Positions 44,773 through 54,270 are shown, numbered from the stretch's first letter. The stretch: DNA of 64,000 nt from Puccinia triticina (GCF_026914185.1 NC_070563.1:3307001-3371000); one strand, 5' to 3'. Numbers and translations are program-made. The notes: generated by a model from the sequence alone, not told the origin.

Positions 44773-44856
44773 CTTAGCCTAACTTAACACAAGTCCCCCC
44801 TGGTGGGAGCGCTGTGGCTGGCGGCGAAGCCGCCCCTCCCGCAGGGAGGGACTTGT
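44773..44856. repeat. Dispersed GAGGGACTT hairpin repeat, copy 7
   Basis: ACTTAACACAAGTCCCCCCT, then GGTGGGAGCG, GGCGGCGAAGCCGCC and CCCGCAGGGAGGGACTTGTG. Both arms and a long GC-rich stem are present, only about 45 bases from copy 6. Confidence 0.65.
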
Positions 44857-45370
44857 GCATTATCCCAATTTTTACGCGGGAGCAGAAAGTTCATTTGGCT
44901 GAGAGGTTTTTAAAATTTTTATAGCTCCTCCCCCAGCCTCTCCACCAATATGCCCTATCTGTACCCTATGCTACTTTTCTTTCTCTACATTTTGGTCTAC
45001 TCAGATTTTTTCTAGGGTCAGCCTAAATGCACTCCAAAAAAATCCCAAAAGCACTCCAAAAGTGAGTGTATGGAGTGTGCACTCCAATGATTGTTGGAGT
45101 ACAGACTAGAGTACTCCAACTCGATTGGAGTGCAGAACCGGGGACTCAAGAATCTTTGGAGTGCACCACAAAGAACTCCAGTGGCCAGGAAATGTAATGA
45201 GTGCCCATGAGTCTCACTCCATCAGATTGGAGTGCATTCCCCTAGCACTCCATTCCTGATATTTCTCCTCCTCAAAAGGGGAGTGCAGTACTGTGCACTC
45301 CAGCCAGAGCTGGAGTGCCTACAACTTCAACCGGGCTATGTACAAACACACCCCACTTGATCCTCCTGAT

Positions 45371-45586
45371 TGTAGAAACTGTAAAATGAAGATGTGTCTG
45401 GTGAGAGTTGAACTCACGACCTCAGCTATGCTGAGACACATACTAGAGTGCTGCCTTTACCAACTAGGCTACAGACGCTTGTGGCTGCCAGCTGGGTGGT
45501 TGGTTGGTAGTGCTCATGGGTTGATCCGACAGCCCTCCATACTGTGGTGATACATCATGGTAGCAGACTAACAGACAACTCAACAC
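45371..45586. repeat. 216-bp direct repeat, copy 1
   Basis: The unit from TGTAGAAACTGTAAAATGAA to CTAACAGACAACTCAACAC recurs 422 bases downstream at 45793-46008 with only about four differences. It includes a complete tRNA-like sequence. Confidence 0.9.
45394..45478 (-). tRNA. tRNA-like sequence, copy 1
   Basis: On the minus strand an 85-nt stretch has a 7-bp acceptor stem with one mismatch (GCGTCTG with CAGACAC). The A box is TAGCCTAGTTGG with a D-stem, and the T-arm is perfect (GTGAG TTCAACT CTCAC). The middle is long and contains the hairpin CTCAG-CATAG-CTGAG, which could be a class II variable arm or an intron. I could not fold a standard anticodon stem, so the identity is unassigned. 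It may be a tRNA gene, a pseudogene or a pol III promoter carried by the element. Confidence 0.55.
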
Positions 45587-45792
45587 CCCCCCTTGCTACA
45601 TGATGGGAAGTGGGGATTGACCCCAAGAGAGAGTGGGAATGAGACCCGGGAAAGATGATCAGTGTAGGGATTGAACCGGTGATCTAGATGTAGGCTTATA
45701 GGGGTTTGTGTGGTCTTACAAGTAAGCATTCACAAATTCATCAAGTCTCTATTGTAAGCGAGTAGCGCTCAGGTAGCTCTGGGCTCATAACC

Positions 45793-46008
45793 TGTAGAAA
45801 CTGTAAAATGAAGATGTGTCTGGTGAGAGTCAAACTCACGACCTCAGCTATGCTGAGACACATACTAGAGTGCTGCCTTTACCAACTAGGCTACAGACGC
45901 TTGTGGCTGCCAGCTGGGTGGTTGGTTGGTAGTGCTCATGGGTCAATCCGACAGCCCTCCATACTGTGGTGATACATCATGGTAGCAGACTAACAGACAA
46001 CTCAACAC
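45793..46008. repeat. 216-bp direct repeat, copy 2
   Basis: Nearly identical to 45371-45586. Its right end abuts the palindromic satellite. Confidence 0.9.
45816..45900 (-). tRNA. tRNA-like sequence, copy 2
   Basis: Same structure as copy 1. One visible change is in the T-arm (GAGAGTTGAACTC becomes GAGAGTCAAACTC on the plus strand), which alters the T-loop but keeps the stem. Confidence 0.5.
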
Positions 46009-46014
46009 TGATAT

Positions 46015-47345
46015 CCATGACCGGTACAGACTGGCATTGAGCGGATTAACATCTCCTCTCAATGACCGGTCTGTACCGGACCGCCGGTCATTGAGGGAAA
46101 TCACACCTCTTGATGACCGGTCTGTGCCGGTCATTGAGGGGAGTAACATCTCCTCTCGATGACCGGTCTGTGCCGGTCACCGAGGGGACTCACATCTCTC
46201 GATGACCGGCGCGGACCGGTCACACCTCCCGATGACCGGCACAGACCGGTCATTGAGGGGACTCACACCTTGATGATTGGTCACCACCGGTCATCGAGGC
46301 TAATAACACCTCCTCTTGATGACCGGTCATCACCGGTCATGGAGAGGGCTCACACCTCTCGATGATCGGTCAGTCCGGTCATCGAGGGTAACAACACCTC
46401 TCGATGACCAGTCATCACCGGCCATCGAGGTGAGTCCCATCTCTCGATGACCGGTCAGACCGGTCATCAAGGGTAATAACACCTCTCGATGACCGGTGAT
46501 GACCGGTCATCGTGGTGAGTCACATTCCTCGATGACCGGTCAGACCGGTCATCGAGGGGACTCACACCTCTCAATGACCGGTCAGACCGACCGGTCATCG
46601 AGAGTAGCACCTCCTCTCGATGACCGGTCATCACCGGTCATGAAGAGGGCTCACACCTCTCGATGACCGGCACAGACCGGTCATCGAGAGGACTCACACT
46701 ATCTCACACCTCTCGATAACCGGTGATGACCGGTCATCGAGGTGAGTCACATCTCTCGATGACCGGTCTGTGCCGTTCATCGAGAGGAGTAACATCTCCT
46801 CTCGATGACCGGTCTGTGCCGTTCATCGAGAGGAGTAACATCTCCTCTCGATGACCGGTCAGACCGACCGGTCATCGAGAGTAGCACCTCCCCTCGATGA
46901 CTGGTACACACCGGTCATCAAGAGGTGTTATTACCCTTGATGACCGGTCTGACCGGTCATCAAGAAATGTGACTCACCTCGATGACCGGTGATGACCGGT
47001 CATCGAGAGGTGTGAGTCCCCTCGATGACCGGTCTGACCGGTCATTGAGAGGTGTGAGTCCTCTCGATGACCGGTCACCCCTCTTGATGACCGGTCTGTG
47101 CCGGTCATCGGGAGGTGTGACTGATGACCGGTCCGCGCCGGTCATTGAGAGGTGGGAGTCCCCTCGATGACCGGTAAAGACCGGTCATCGAGAGTAGCAC
47201 CTCCCCTCGATGACCGGTACACACCGGTCATTGAGAGGTGTGACTGATGACCGGTCCGCGCTGGTCATTGAGAGGTATGAGTCCTCTGGATGACCAGTCG
47301 TGTGCCCCTTGATGACCGGTCCAGACCGGTCATCGAGAGGTGTGA
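46015..47345. repeat. Palindromic CCGGTCATCGAG satellite
   Basis: Dozens of short units combine GATGACCGGTCATC-type palindromes with spacers such as GAGGGTAATAACACCTCTC and GTGAGTCACATCTCTCGATG. Units vary in length and orientation, giving a mosaic rather than a strict tandem array. Every unit can form a hairpin through ACCGGT. There is no coding sequence beyond repeat by-products. Confidence 0.92.
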
Positions 47346-47694
47346 TTGTGGGCACTCCAAAAAAAAGGAGACATTGGAGTGCACCCCAATGCACTCCATT
47401 TGGTATTTGCCAGCTGGAGTGCAAAGCCAAAATCCTCCACTGAAAAGGTGGAGTGCTTGGACTTGCACTCCATTTTTTTTGGAGTGCATCTAGCTGCACT
47501 CCCCTATTTTGATCAATTTTGGAGTACCCAGTTGTGTACTCCAATAAACATGGAGTGCCCATCTGGGGACTCCATGTTTTGGGAGTAAAAAATCAAGGCA
47601 CTCCAACTTTTTTGGAGTGCTGGCCCCCCAAAGCCAAAAATTTGGAGTGCATGAAGTAAAAGTTTGGAGTGCATTTAGGCTGACCCTTTTTCTA

Positions 47695-47924
47695 TCTCAA
47701 TCTGTTGACCTTTTCAAAAGATCAAAAATGCACAAGTCTTCCAAATGAGGCTCCACTTGTTTGGGACTCCAGGAGTTGTTTTTCTGGCTACAAGATAGAT
47801 AAGTGGCTCAAATTCCTTGCAAGAACAGAACCTACAGCTCTGTGTATTCATTTTTTCTATATTGGTTGGGATTTTTAGTGTAGCAGATCCTTTCTGCTCC
47901 TGCTTAAATCAAGACATAACTCAT
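47695..47924. other. Short flank between two repeats
   Basis: AT-rich sequence outside the tRNA-carrying element. Nothing recognisable is seen. Confidence 0.4.
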
Positions 47925-47996
47925 AAGCCTCTCCTGCGGAGAGCCCTCCGGGCGGGGTCCCCCGGACCCTCCGCCCGAGAGGCTTTGTTAAGCTAG
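47925..47996. repeat. Dispersed GAGGGACTT-type hairpin repeat, copy 8 (variant)
   Basis: ATAAGCCTCTCCTGCGGAGA, CCCTCCGGGCGGGGTCCCCC and CCGAGAGGCTTTGTTAAGCT form long nested palindromes. The arms are AAGCCTCTC/GAGAGGCTT instead of AAGTCCCTC/GAGGGACTT, with the same TTAAG flank. Confidence 0.5.
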
Positions 47997-48079
47997 TACC
48001 TTAGCTATGTATTTGATCAGGAGGATCACCCCCAGCCATCGGCCATCCCAATTGGGTGCTTGCCCAGCCGAGCGGGTGC

Positions 48080-48700
48080 ATACACCTCTGTACATTTTCC
48101 TCTTGCCCCCGGGGTACATATTCATCCCGGGCAAGCTCCTTGTACCTGCTTGCCGAGGACCTCGGCAAGCAACTTGGTACCCGCTTGTTGGGGAGGTCGT
48201 CGGGGAGGGAGTCCCTTCCTTTATCTTTGCTTGCAAAGGATCTTGGTAAGCAGGTGCAAGGTACTACTTGCTCTGCCAACCAAACGGAGCGGTTACACCT
48301 TTGCATCCACTCGCCGGGCATGGATTCTCTTTGGCTTGCTCGGGAGGATTCCTCCTGAGCGTGCACATTTTACTCTCTGGCTTGCCAATATACTTGGCAA
48401 GCTGGAGTGTACCCACTTAGTAAGGCCCAAAGATGACCTTTTGCTTGCCCTGAAAAATTCCCCTTCGGCGAGCGCCTTGTAACTGCTTGCCGAAGTTGTT
48501 GGCAAGCGGGCCCGGTAGGAATCATCTCGGGCAAGTGGTTACATGAACCTACAACTGGGGCTTCTTCCGCTTGCCCGGATGATTCTGAGGAAGATTCCTC
48601 CCAGTCCCCAGCAAGCAGTCAAAAGGTGTATGTACCCGCTTGCCAAAGGAGGCCTACTGCTCGGTGATCTCACATTGTAAGTTCTCGCCAATGAGGATAT
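48080..48700. repeat. CTTGCC/GGCAAG-rich repeat block
   Basis: CTTGCCGAGGACCTCGGCAAG is a near-perfect palindrome. Shorter CTTGC and GCAAG motifs recur roughly every 30-60 bases in both orientations, with GGTACCCGCTTG units. It looks like a decayed subterminal array or satellite; I could not define ends. Confidence 0.5.
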
Positions 48701-48770
48701 TTCCAGCAAACAGCTACAGTTTTTTTCTGCCTGCTTGATATGTACCCGGCTGTCTCCTGATATATTCTCC

Positions 48771-49400
48771 CAACAGTGCAAGAGCTACGCTACAAAAAGC
48801 AGCAGCGTAGCAAAAGCGTAGCGGTTTTAGCCTTGCTTTGCTAAGCTTTTTGTAGCGGACTTGGCGCTTCGCTATTCGCTACATTTCTTAAGGGGAAAAA
48901 ATTAAAGAAAATAGCACGCTTTTTTTAGCGCAGAGTAGCGGCAATTCGCTACACTTCTCGCTATAGTAGCGGAAAAAACGCTACTGTAGCAATTTTGCTG
49001 CGCTACCATAGCACCAGTCAAACATCAATACTGCACATCATAAAATGATGGAGGATTGATGTTTGTGTACTATTTCTGGCATTTTCCACCAAAACGCAGA
49101 GATGCCCGCTACACTTTTGACACAGAAGCGACCCGGTTCGCTACGCTTTTGGCGCTAAAAAGCGCTATTAGCGCCAAAAAGCGTCAATTTTTCCGCTGCG
49201 CTATACTGTAGCGAAGCGGCAAAAAAAGCGCTTCGCTACGCGCAGGCCAAAACTGCAGTAGCGGTTCTGGCGCTTCGCTACCGCTCAAAGTAGTGATTTT
49301 CCGCTAGCGCTAACGCTATTCTGGATCCAGAGTAGCGTGTTTCCGCTTCGCTACGCAAAAGCGCCGCTTTTTGTAGCGAAGCGTAGCTCTTGCAGTGTTG
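48771..49400. mobile_element. 630-bp CAAC-type element (7-bp duplication)
   Basis: The left end CAACAGTGCAAGAGCTACGC and the right end (reverse complement CAACACTGCAAGAGCTACGC) differ at one base. ATTCTCC flanks both sides (48764-48770 and 49401-49407), a 7-bp duplication. The interior is packed with TAGCG/CGCTA motifs and has no coding capacity. Confidence 0.87.
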
Positions 49401-50741
49401 ATTCTCCTGAGTCCTTGGCGGGAAACCAGCATCTCCTCACCAGCATGCCGGTGAGGAACCCCACTGAGGAACCCCACTCGGTTACTTGGCTCTGAGGGCC
49501 GGTATATGGGCTCATCTTTCTGACCCAGTAGGTTGTACTTCCAAAAAAAAAAAATGATGCCGCTTTTGGCTGTATGTATTTAAGGATTGTTTTTTTCCTG
49601 CTTAGCAACCAAATGCAGTTGGCATTTCTTTGGCTACATTCAGGCACGCAGGAACAGGTCTGGCATGACCTCTCTGCCCTGCTTTTCACGACGGAGACGG
49701 TTTGACGCCGGCGATGGGTCTGACCCATACAAACCGCATTTCAAGCCCACACCGCCGCCAAATTTTGTTGGCATGACATGCGGGTTGATCAGGGGTTATG
49801 GATTGCCCGACCAACCCCATCCAGCCCTGGCGAGCAGGCCAACGGCGTCATTGGGTTGGGCATGCCCAATTGACTCCTTCAGCTTGATCATCTGTCAAAT
49901 CCAAGTCCAACAGGACTCAGCAGTGGACAAAGGCTTTTCTAATTGAGCAAGCCAACGCCGCCAGCTGGTTGGACCTGTGTCAAGCCTCAGTCATGATTGG
50001 CTCGCCATCCGGGTTACACCACGGGTGAACTTTCAAAGTTTCATTCCAGGAATTTTACCGGATGGTACAAAAAATCAAAAGCCAATTGTAATGCGTCCGG
50101 TATGGTCAAAAAACTGAAAGCCATTTGGAATGCGTCCAGTATGGTTGAAGGAACGGAATCATTCCAATTGCAATTTGGGTTAAACCCAAAACCAAAAAAA
50201 TAGGGTTTGCATTGGAACAAAGTCAAAATTGATTCAACTTCATCCCAGGAAACTCCGGCCGGAATATCATTCCAGTTTTTTCCTGGATTTTTCCGGGAAA
50301 ATTTCTGGGTACGACCAATCAAGCCTTGCAGATGCAGGGCCATAGACACCAATCACACCACTTGCTGTATGGCTTGCCTAATAGCACAGTGTTCAAGGAG
50401 CTCCAGTGGGGGTGGATCAGCAACATGGTACTGGTTTGAGCCCCCCTTGGTGAACTCTCAGGAATTTCATACATCTTAGTTACTACCCTCCTTCACCCAG
50501 GAAAAAATTCATACACTTGAAGTGCTTACCATTGAGGCCCAAAAAGCCCATTAATACCGTTTTTGTGCCTACCATTTTGAGTTTTTGCCAAAAAATTCAT
50601 ACATTTTCATTACTCCCATTTATAGGGGGTTTCCAGGGTCCTCCATCAGCCTATTGTCCTCTGCTAATACGCTTGAAAATCCAATGAATATAGTTCTGTA
50701 TAGCATACCTCCCGCTCCGGACCAGTTAATAGGCTTTCAAT
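49401..50741. other. Gene-free stretch with minor repeats
   Basis: GAGGAACCCCACT is doubled near 49450. At about 50070-50150 a roughly 41-bp unit (AAAGCCAATTGTAATGCGTCC) occurs twice. No gene is supported. The last 200 bases lead into a truncated hAT gene. Confidence 0.45.
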
Positions 50742-51125
50742 ATGAAGACTAAGAGAAAAGCCCCTGCTTTGACTCCCCCTCCCCCTGATTTATCCAACAC
50801 CAACGGTGCTGTTATTGAACTTAGTGACAAAGATCAAACCTTGGCGCAACCAGTCAAGCAAAGTTGGGTTTGGAATCACTTCTGAATGTCTGGCAACGGC
50901 GCCAAAGCTGTTTGTCGAGTTGTCTGGAAAGGTGGGAAGATATGTGGCGCTCAATTGAAAAAAGATAAGAGTGGAAGCACCAAAAAAACCCACGGCCATC
51001 TCTTGCAAATCCACCAGCTCGCGGATCCTAAGCTCTTGAAAAAGACCAAGAAGTTTCCACATATTGACATAGAGAAATGGTCGAAGTCTGGCTCCTCCGT
51101 ACCCAAAGTGTCCCTCCTTGGCAAA
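50742..51125 (+). pseudogene. Truncated hAT transposase, BED-finger fragment
   Basis: From ATG 50742 the frame gives MKTKRKAPALTPPPPP, then SWVWNHF followed by a TGA stop at about 50883. The same frame continues with a BED-type finger (VCRVVWKGGKICGAQL ... KKTHGHLLQIH) and FPHIDIEKW. The frame ends where the GC-rich ATGCCCCGGGG unit begins at about 51130. Only the N-terminal 125 residues of a hAT transposase remain. Confidence 0.7.
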
Positions 51126-51129
51126 AAAA

Positions 51130-51235
51130 ACATATGCCCCGGGGTTCGGGGCATTTCCAAGGCCAATCCCGATGCCCCGTGCACCAAACCCCGCTTTTGG
51201 GTTACAGCCTTAAGTCTGCCGCAGTCCAGCCCTGT
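51130..51235. repeat. GC-rich ATGCCCCGGGG repeat unit, copy C (inverted)
   Basis: ATGCCCCGGGGTTCGGGGCA, AATCCCGATGCCCCGTGC and GGGTTACAGCCTTAAG match copy A (8735-8900) in reverse complement. It truncates the hAT fragment, which suggests it is an inserted element. Confidence 0.6.
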
Positions 51236-51469
51236 CTTTTCCGTTCAATCCAAAATCCGCAATCCGCAATCTGCAATCTGTAATCCGTGCATTCCAGTCT
51301 CCGCGTGACTTTCCGTAAGCTTTCTTAGCGTGCTTTTCTGACATCATCCTCAGTGCTTATGTCACCGGAAAGCACTCTGCCTGAGCCGCTCTGTGCATTC
51401 CCGCCCGCGCTATCCCTGAGTGGACATTCTACCATATATGCCTATATAAATCACCACACCGGGTATCAA

Positions 51470-51591
51470 TAGGATGCCCGGTCATTGATAGACCGGGCAT
51501 CAATACAATGACCAGTCATACATAGACATGAATAGGATGACCAGTCATTGATGTGACCTATAGGATGAATGGTCATCAATGTGACCAATAG
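51470..51591. repeat. GACCGGTCATTGAT satellite, left block
   Basis: Units such as GATGCCCGGTCATTGATAGA and GATGACCAGTCATTGATGTG repeat about every 30-40 bases. The array continues at 51971 after the inserted element at 51592-51970. Confidence 0.8.
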
Positions 51592-51970
51592 CAACAGTGG
51601 GTAGTTACATTACCAATAACGGTAACGTAATGGTTTTTAAGCCGTTATTGTTGCAGTTACTTGTAACGGTGGTGCGCTACGTTATTGCACCACTGCTTGA
51701 ATCAGTTTTTTCTGCTTGTTACGTTATTGGGGCCCGCGGCGCGCCAGATGCCAAGCCAATTTCAGCGCCAAAATGGCCTTTGAGGGCTTGCTATTGCGTT
51801 ATCCAAGCAATAACGTAGTGTAACAGCGTCGGAAAATGACCTGTTACACTAACCCTTTGCCACTTGAACGGCCCGTTACTTGTAACATAACGGGGCACAG
51901 TGGATAACGCAGGTAGTTACGTTACGCAAAAAGCGGGGATAACGCAACGTAACTTAACTACCCACCCTTG
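51592..51970. mobile_element. 379-bp CAAC-type element in a satellite (7-bp duplication)
   Basis: The left end CAACAGTGGGTAGTTACATT and the right end (reverse complement CAAGGGTGGGTAGTTAAGTT) are inverted repeats. CCAATAG flanks both sides (51585-51591 and 51971-51977) and is itself part of the satellite unit. The interior is rich in GTAACGTTA/TAACGTAAC motifs rather than AGCGCT. No coding capacity. Confidence 0.82.
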
Positions 51971-52140
51971 CCAATAGGATGACCGGTCATTGATCTGACT
52001 GATAGGATGATTGGTCATTGATCTGACTGATAGGATGATTGGTCATTGATCTGACTGATAGGATGATTGGTCATTGATGTGAATGATAGGATGATTGGTC
52101 ATTGATGTGACCAATAGGATGATCGGTCATTGATGTGACC
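51971..52140. repeat. GACCGGTCATTGAT satellite, right block
   Basis: About five units of roughly 30 bases (GATTGGTCATTGATCTGACTGATAG type) are nearly identical, so the right block is more homogeneous than the left. Confidence 0.85.
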
Positions 52141-52474
52141 AACATTCTTCCTCCTCAAGGTCCCATAGGTAATGAAAAAGGTGGTTGTTGGGATCCATTG
52201 TTGAGGGAAGTGTTATGTTACCGAGGGGTGCGGATGGAGACAAGGGTGGTGGCGGGCTTGGTATGTAAATATGTGTTAGCTATTGAGCCAATACTGGCTG
52301 GCAAGGGTGGAATATTTCTTTAGGTAAGCTACCGAGCCTTGCGGGACTCGCTGGCTACCTAAAGATTTACCTAGACGGTGGTGGATGCTCTCACAAGGTG
52401 TAGCCAACTTTAATTCAATTCACTGAGAGCATCCGTACTGATAATGTGTTGAAATTACTCAGGTGAAAAGAATT
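52141..52474. other. Short non-coding stretch
   Basis: It separates the satellite from the tRNA-like sequence. GGTAAGCTACCGAGCC and CTGGCTACCTAAAGATTTAC form a loose inverted pair near 52322-52370. No gene is seen. Confidence 0.35.
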
Positions 52475-52548
52475 GTGTGTTGTGGGATTTGAACCCACGA
52501 CCTTCTACATTCATGAGAGCTGCTCTTATACCACTGAGCTAAACACAC
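52475..52548 (-). tRNA. tRNA-like sequence with non-standard anticodon arm
   Basis: The 74-nt minus-strand sequence has a perfect 7-bp acceptor stem (GTGTGTT/AACACAC), a perfect D-stem (GCTC/GAGC) with A box TAGCTCAGTGG, and a perfect T-arm (GTGGG TTCAAAT CCCAC). The 17-nt anticodon arm (GCTCT CATGAAT GTAGA) pairs poorly and lacks U33. Standard numbering would read TGA at 34-36, while CAT lies two bases earlier. I consider it a pseudogene or a tRNA-derived SINE head more likely than a working tRNA. Confidence 0.6.
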
Positions 52549-52565
52549 ACACTACTGGCAAACAG

Positions 52566-52643
52566 GTGACGTTCCCGCACGCAGTGTCACCTGCGCAGTG
52601 ACTGCGGCCACCAAAATTAGGTGACGCTGCGTGCGGGAGTGAC
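52566..52643. repeat. 78-bp fold-back repeat
   Basis: GTGACGTTCCCGCACGCAGT followed by GTCACCT pairs with AGGTGACGCTGCGTGCGGGA followed by GTGAC, giving arms of about 26 bases. The left arm and loop match 16263-16303. Confidence 0.7.
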
Positions 52644-53811
52644 AGCTGTCTGCCTGTAGTGACAGTTGGTCTTACTGGTGATGTTGGGATATTAGATCAT
52701 ATAGCTTGGCCACTCAAATGGGTCTTGAAGCATATATTCCAACAACTTGTAGCTAAATTCCCTCACATTTGTCTATATAAGGAGCTCCCCCCCCCCCCCC
52801 CCCCAGTGGTCTTTCCACCTTTCCACCAGCTCAGTACTCACCAGTTATTTACATACACACTCACCATCACCACAACCCTTATATTTTCAAATAGCCACTG
52901 AACTCACTCTCAACTCTCACAGACCGGTAATAGAACAAGTTCATTACTCACCCATTACAGTACACCCAACATACACAACATCAACAACCCTTACACACAC
53001 TGTGGTGATCTATACCTGTTTCAACACCAAGAAAAAGTTCAGATAAGTAGTAGCCAGTAGTAGGATTGATTAGTAGTTGCAGTAGTAGCAATTGTCACTA
53101 GCCATCAACAACAATTATACACATCAATTATCAACAATCAGTCCATTAGTTTATCAACAACAATTATACACATCACTTATCAACAACCAGTCAATTATTT
53201 CATCATCAACAATTATTAGCTTAGTCAAACAACAACAACCAGTAGAATTATCAGCAACCGTATCATTAGTAGTCTTAAGCCAGCATCAGTAGTAGTATTC
53301 ATCAACAAAATATTACCAATACTAGTCAACATCCTTTAATATTAGTTGTTATAATCACCAACAGTTCTTCACAGTGGTCATCAACAGAAATTATTCATTA
53401 GTAGATTCATCCTCAACCATCCTCATTACCCATCACACTCTCCAATATCCTCACCCAACCTCAATTTCACGTGATCAACCCCGCTGGGTTGCTTTATCCA
53501 CTTTTTTACAGTTATAAAACATCTTCAAGAATACTGATTAGTTGATCTAGGTCTGATAGAGACTGCTATACTTAGTAACTCTATCTTGAAATCTGCCACC
53601 CTTTTTAAATATTGATTTCAAGATTCCTTACATATTTTTTTATATAGTATTATAGAGGGGCAGGTCTTTCAAACCACCCTTAAGTTTTGATAGCCTTTCA
53701 ACCTATTCCACAATTTATTTCCCCCTCATGGAACTACCATCCAAATTTTATATTAACAATAAAAACTCTTTATACATCATCTTGAACCAACCACTCCCAT
53801 CACTTGATTCA

Positions 53812-53843
<32 letters not shown>

Positions 53844-53944
53844 ATCTGATAGTTAGAAGGGCAGAGCTTGCAACTTCTTCATCCCCTTCATCATTCAGCA
53901 AAAGTGTTTCAGAACCACTTTTGATTCTTACACCAGTCTGATAT
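52644..53944. other. Gene-free stretch with CAACAA-rich repeats
   Basis: CTATATAAGGAGCT precedes a run of 18 Cs (52787-52804), and the next 700 bases are C/A-rich. Around 53095-53210 a unit of about 57 bases (TCAACAACAATTATACACATC) occurs twice. TATA-like box plus untranslated-leader-like sequence could be a retroelement or gene promoter, but no coding sequence follows. Confidence 0.4.
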
Positions 53945-54270
53945 CAAGAGGGCTGAGACCCTCCCAATGACCAGCAGAGACCAGTCACTGAGAGGGAGGT
54001 GTGCCTTCTTGATTACCGGTGTGTGCCAGTCATCAAGAGGGCTGTGTGCCTTCTCAATGGCCAGTGTGTTCGGGTCATTGAGAGGGCTGTGTGCCTTTTT
54101 GATGAGTGGTATGTGCCGTTCATTGAGAGGCTGGTCTCTGCCATTCATTGAGGGGGAGGTGTCCCTTCTTGATGAACGGTGTGTGCCAATCATTGAGAGG
54201 GAGGTGTCCTTTATCAATGACCGGTGTGTGCTGGTCATCAAGAGGGATGTGTGCCTTCTCAACCCCAATC
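53945..54270. repeat. GTCATTGAGAGGG satellite
   Basis: About seven units of 40-50 bases combine ACCGGTGTGTGC, GTCATCAAGAGGG and TGTGCCTTCTCAATG. The unit is related to the CCGGTCATCGAG satellite at 46.0-47.3 kb but more diverged. Confidence 0.8.

Larger units (their letters stand above)
45015..47686. mobile_element. 2.67-kb element with tRNA-like genes and internal satellite
   Basis: The left end GGGTCAGCCTAAATGCACTC and the right end are perfect inverted repeats over at least 23 bases. Identical 8-bp direct repeats TTTTTCTA flank them (45007-45014 and 47687-47694). Both subterminal regions (45040-45320 and 47345-47680) are packed with ACTCCA/TGGAGT motifs. The middle holds two copies of a 216-bp unit that contains a tRNA-like sequence, a further tRNA T-arm relic near 45670, and about 1.3 kb of palindromic CCGGTCAT satellite. 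No protein gene is present. The 8-bp duplication suggests the hAT superfamily, though the ends do not start with CA. Confidence 0.9.

Noticed and set aside
46015..47345. CRISPR-like appearance of regularly spaced palindromes
   Set aside because: Both the palindromes and the spacers repeat, unit length varies, there are no cas genes and the context is eukaryotic. It is a satellite inside a transposon.
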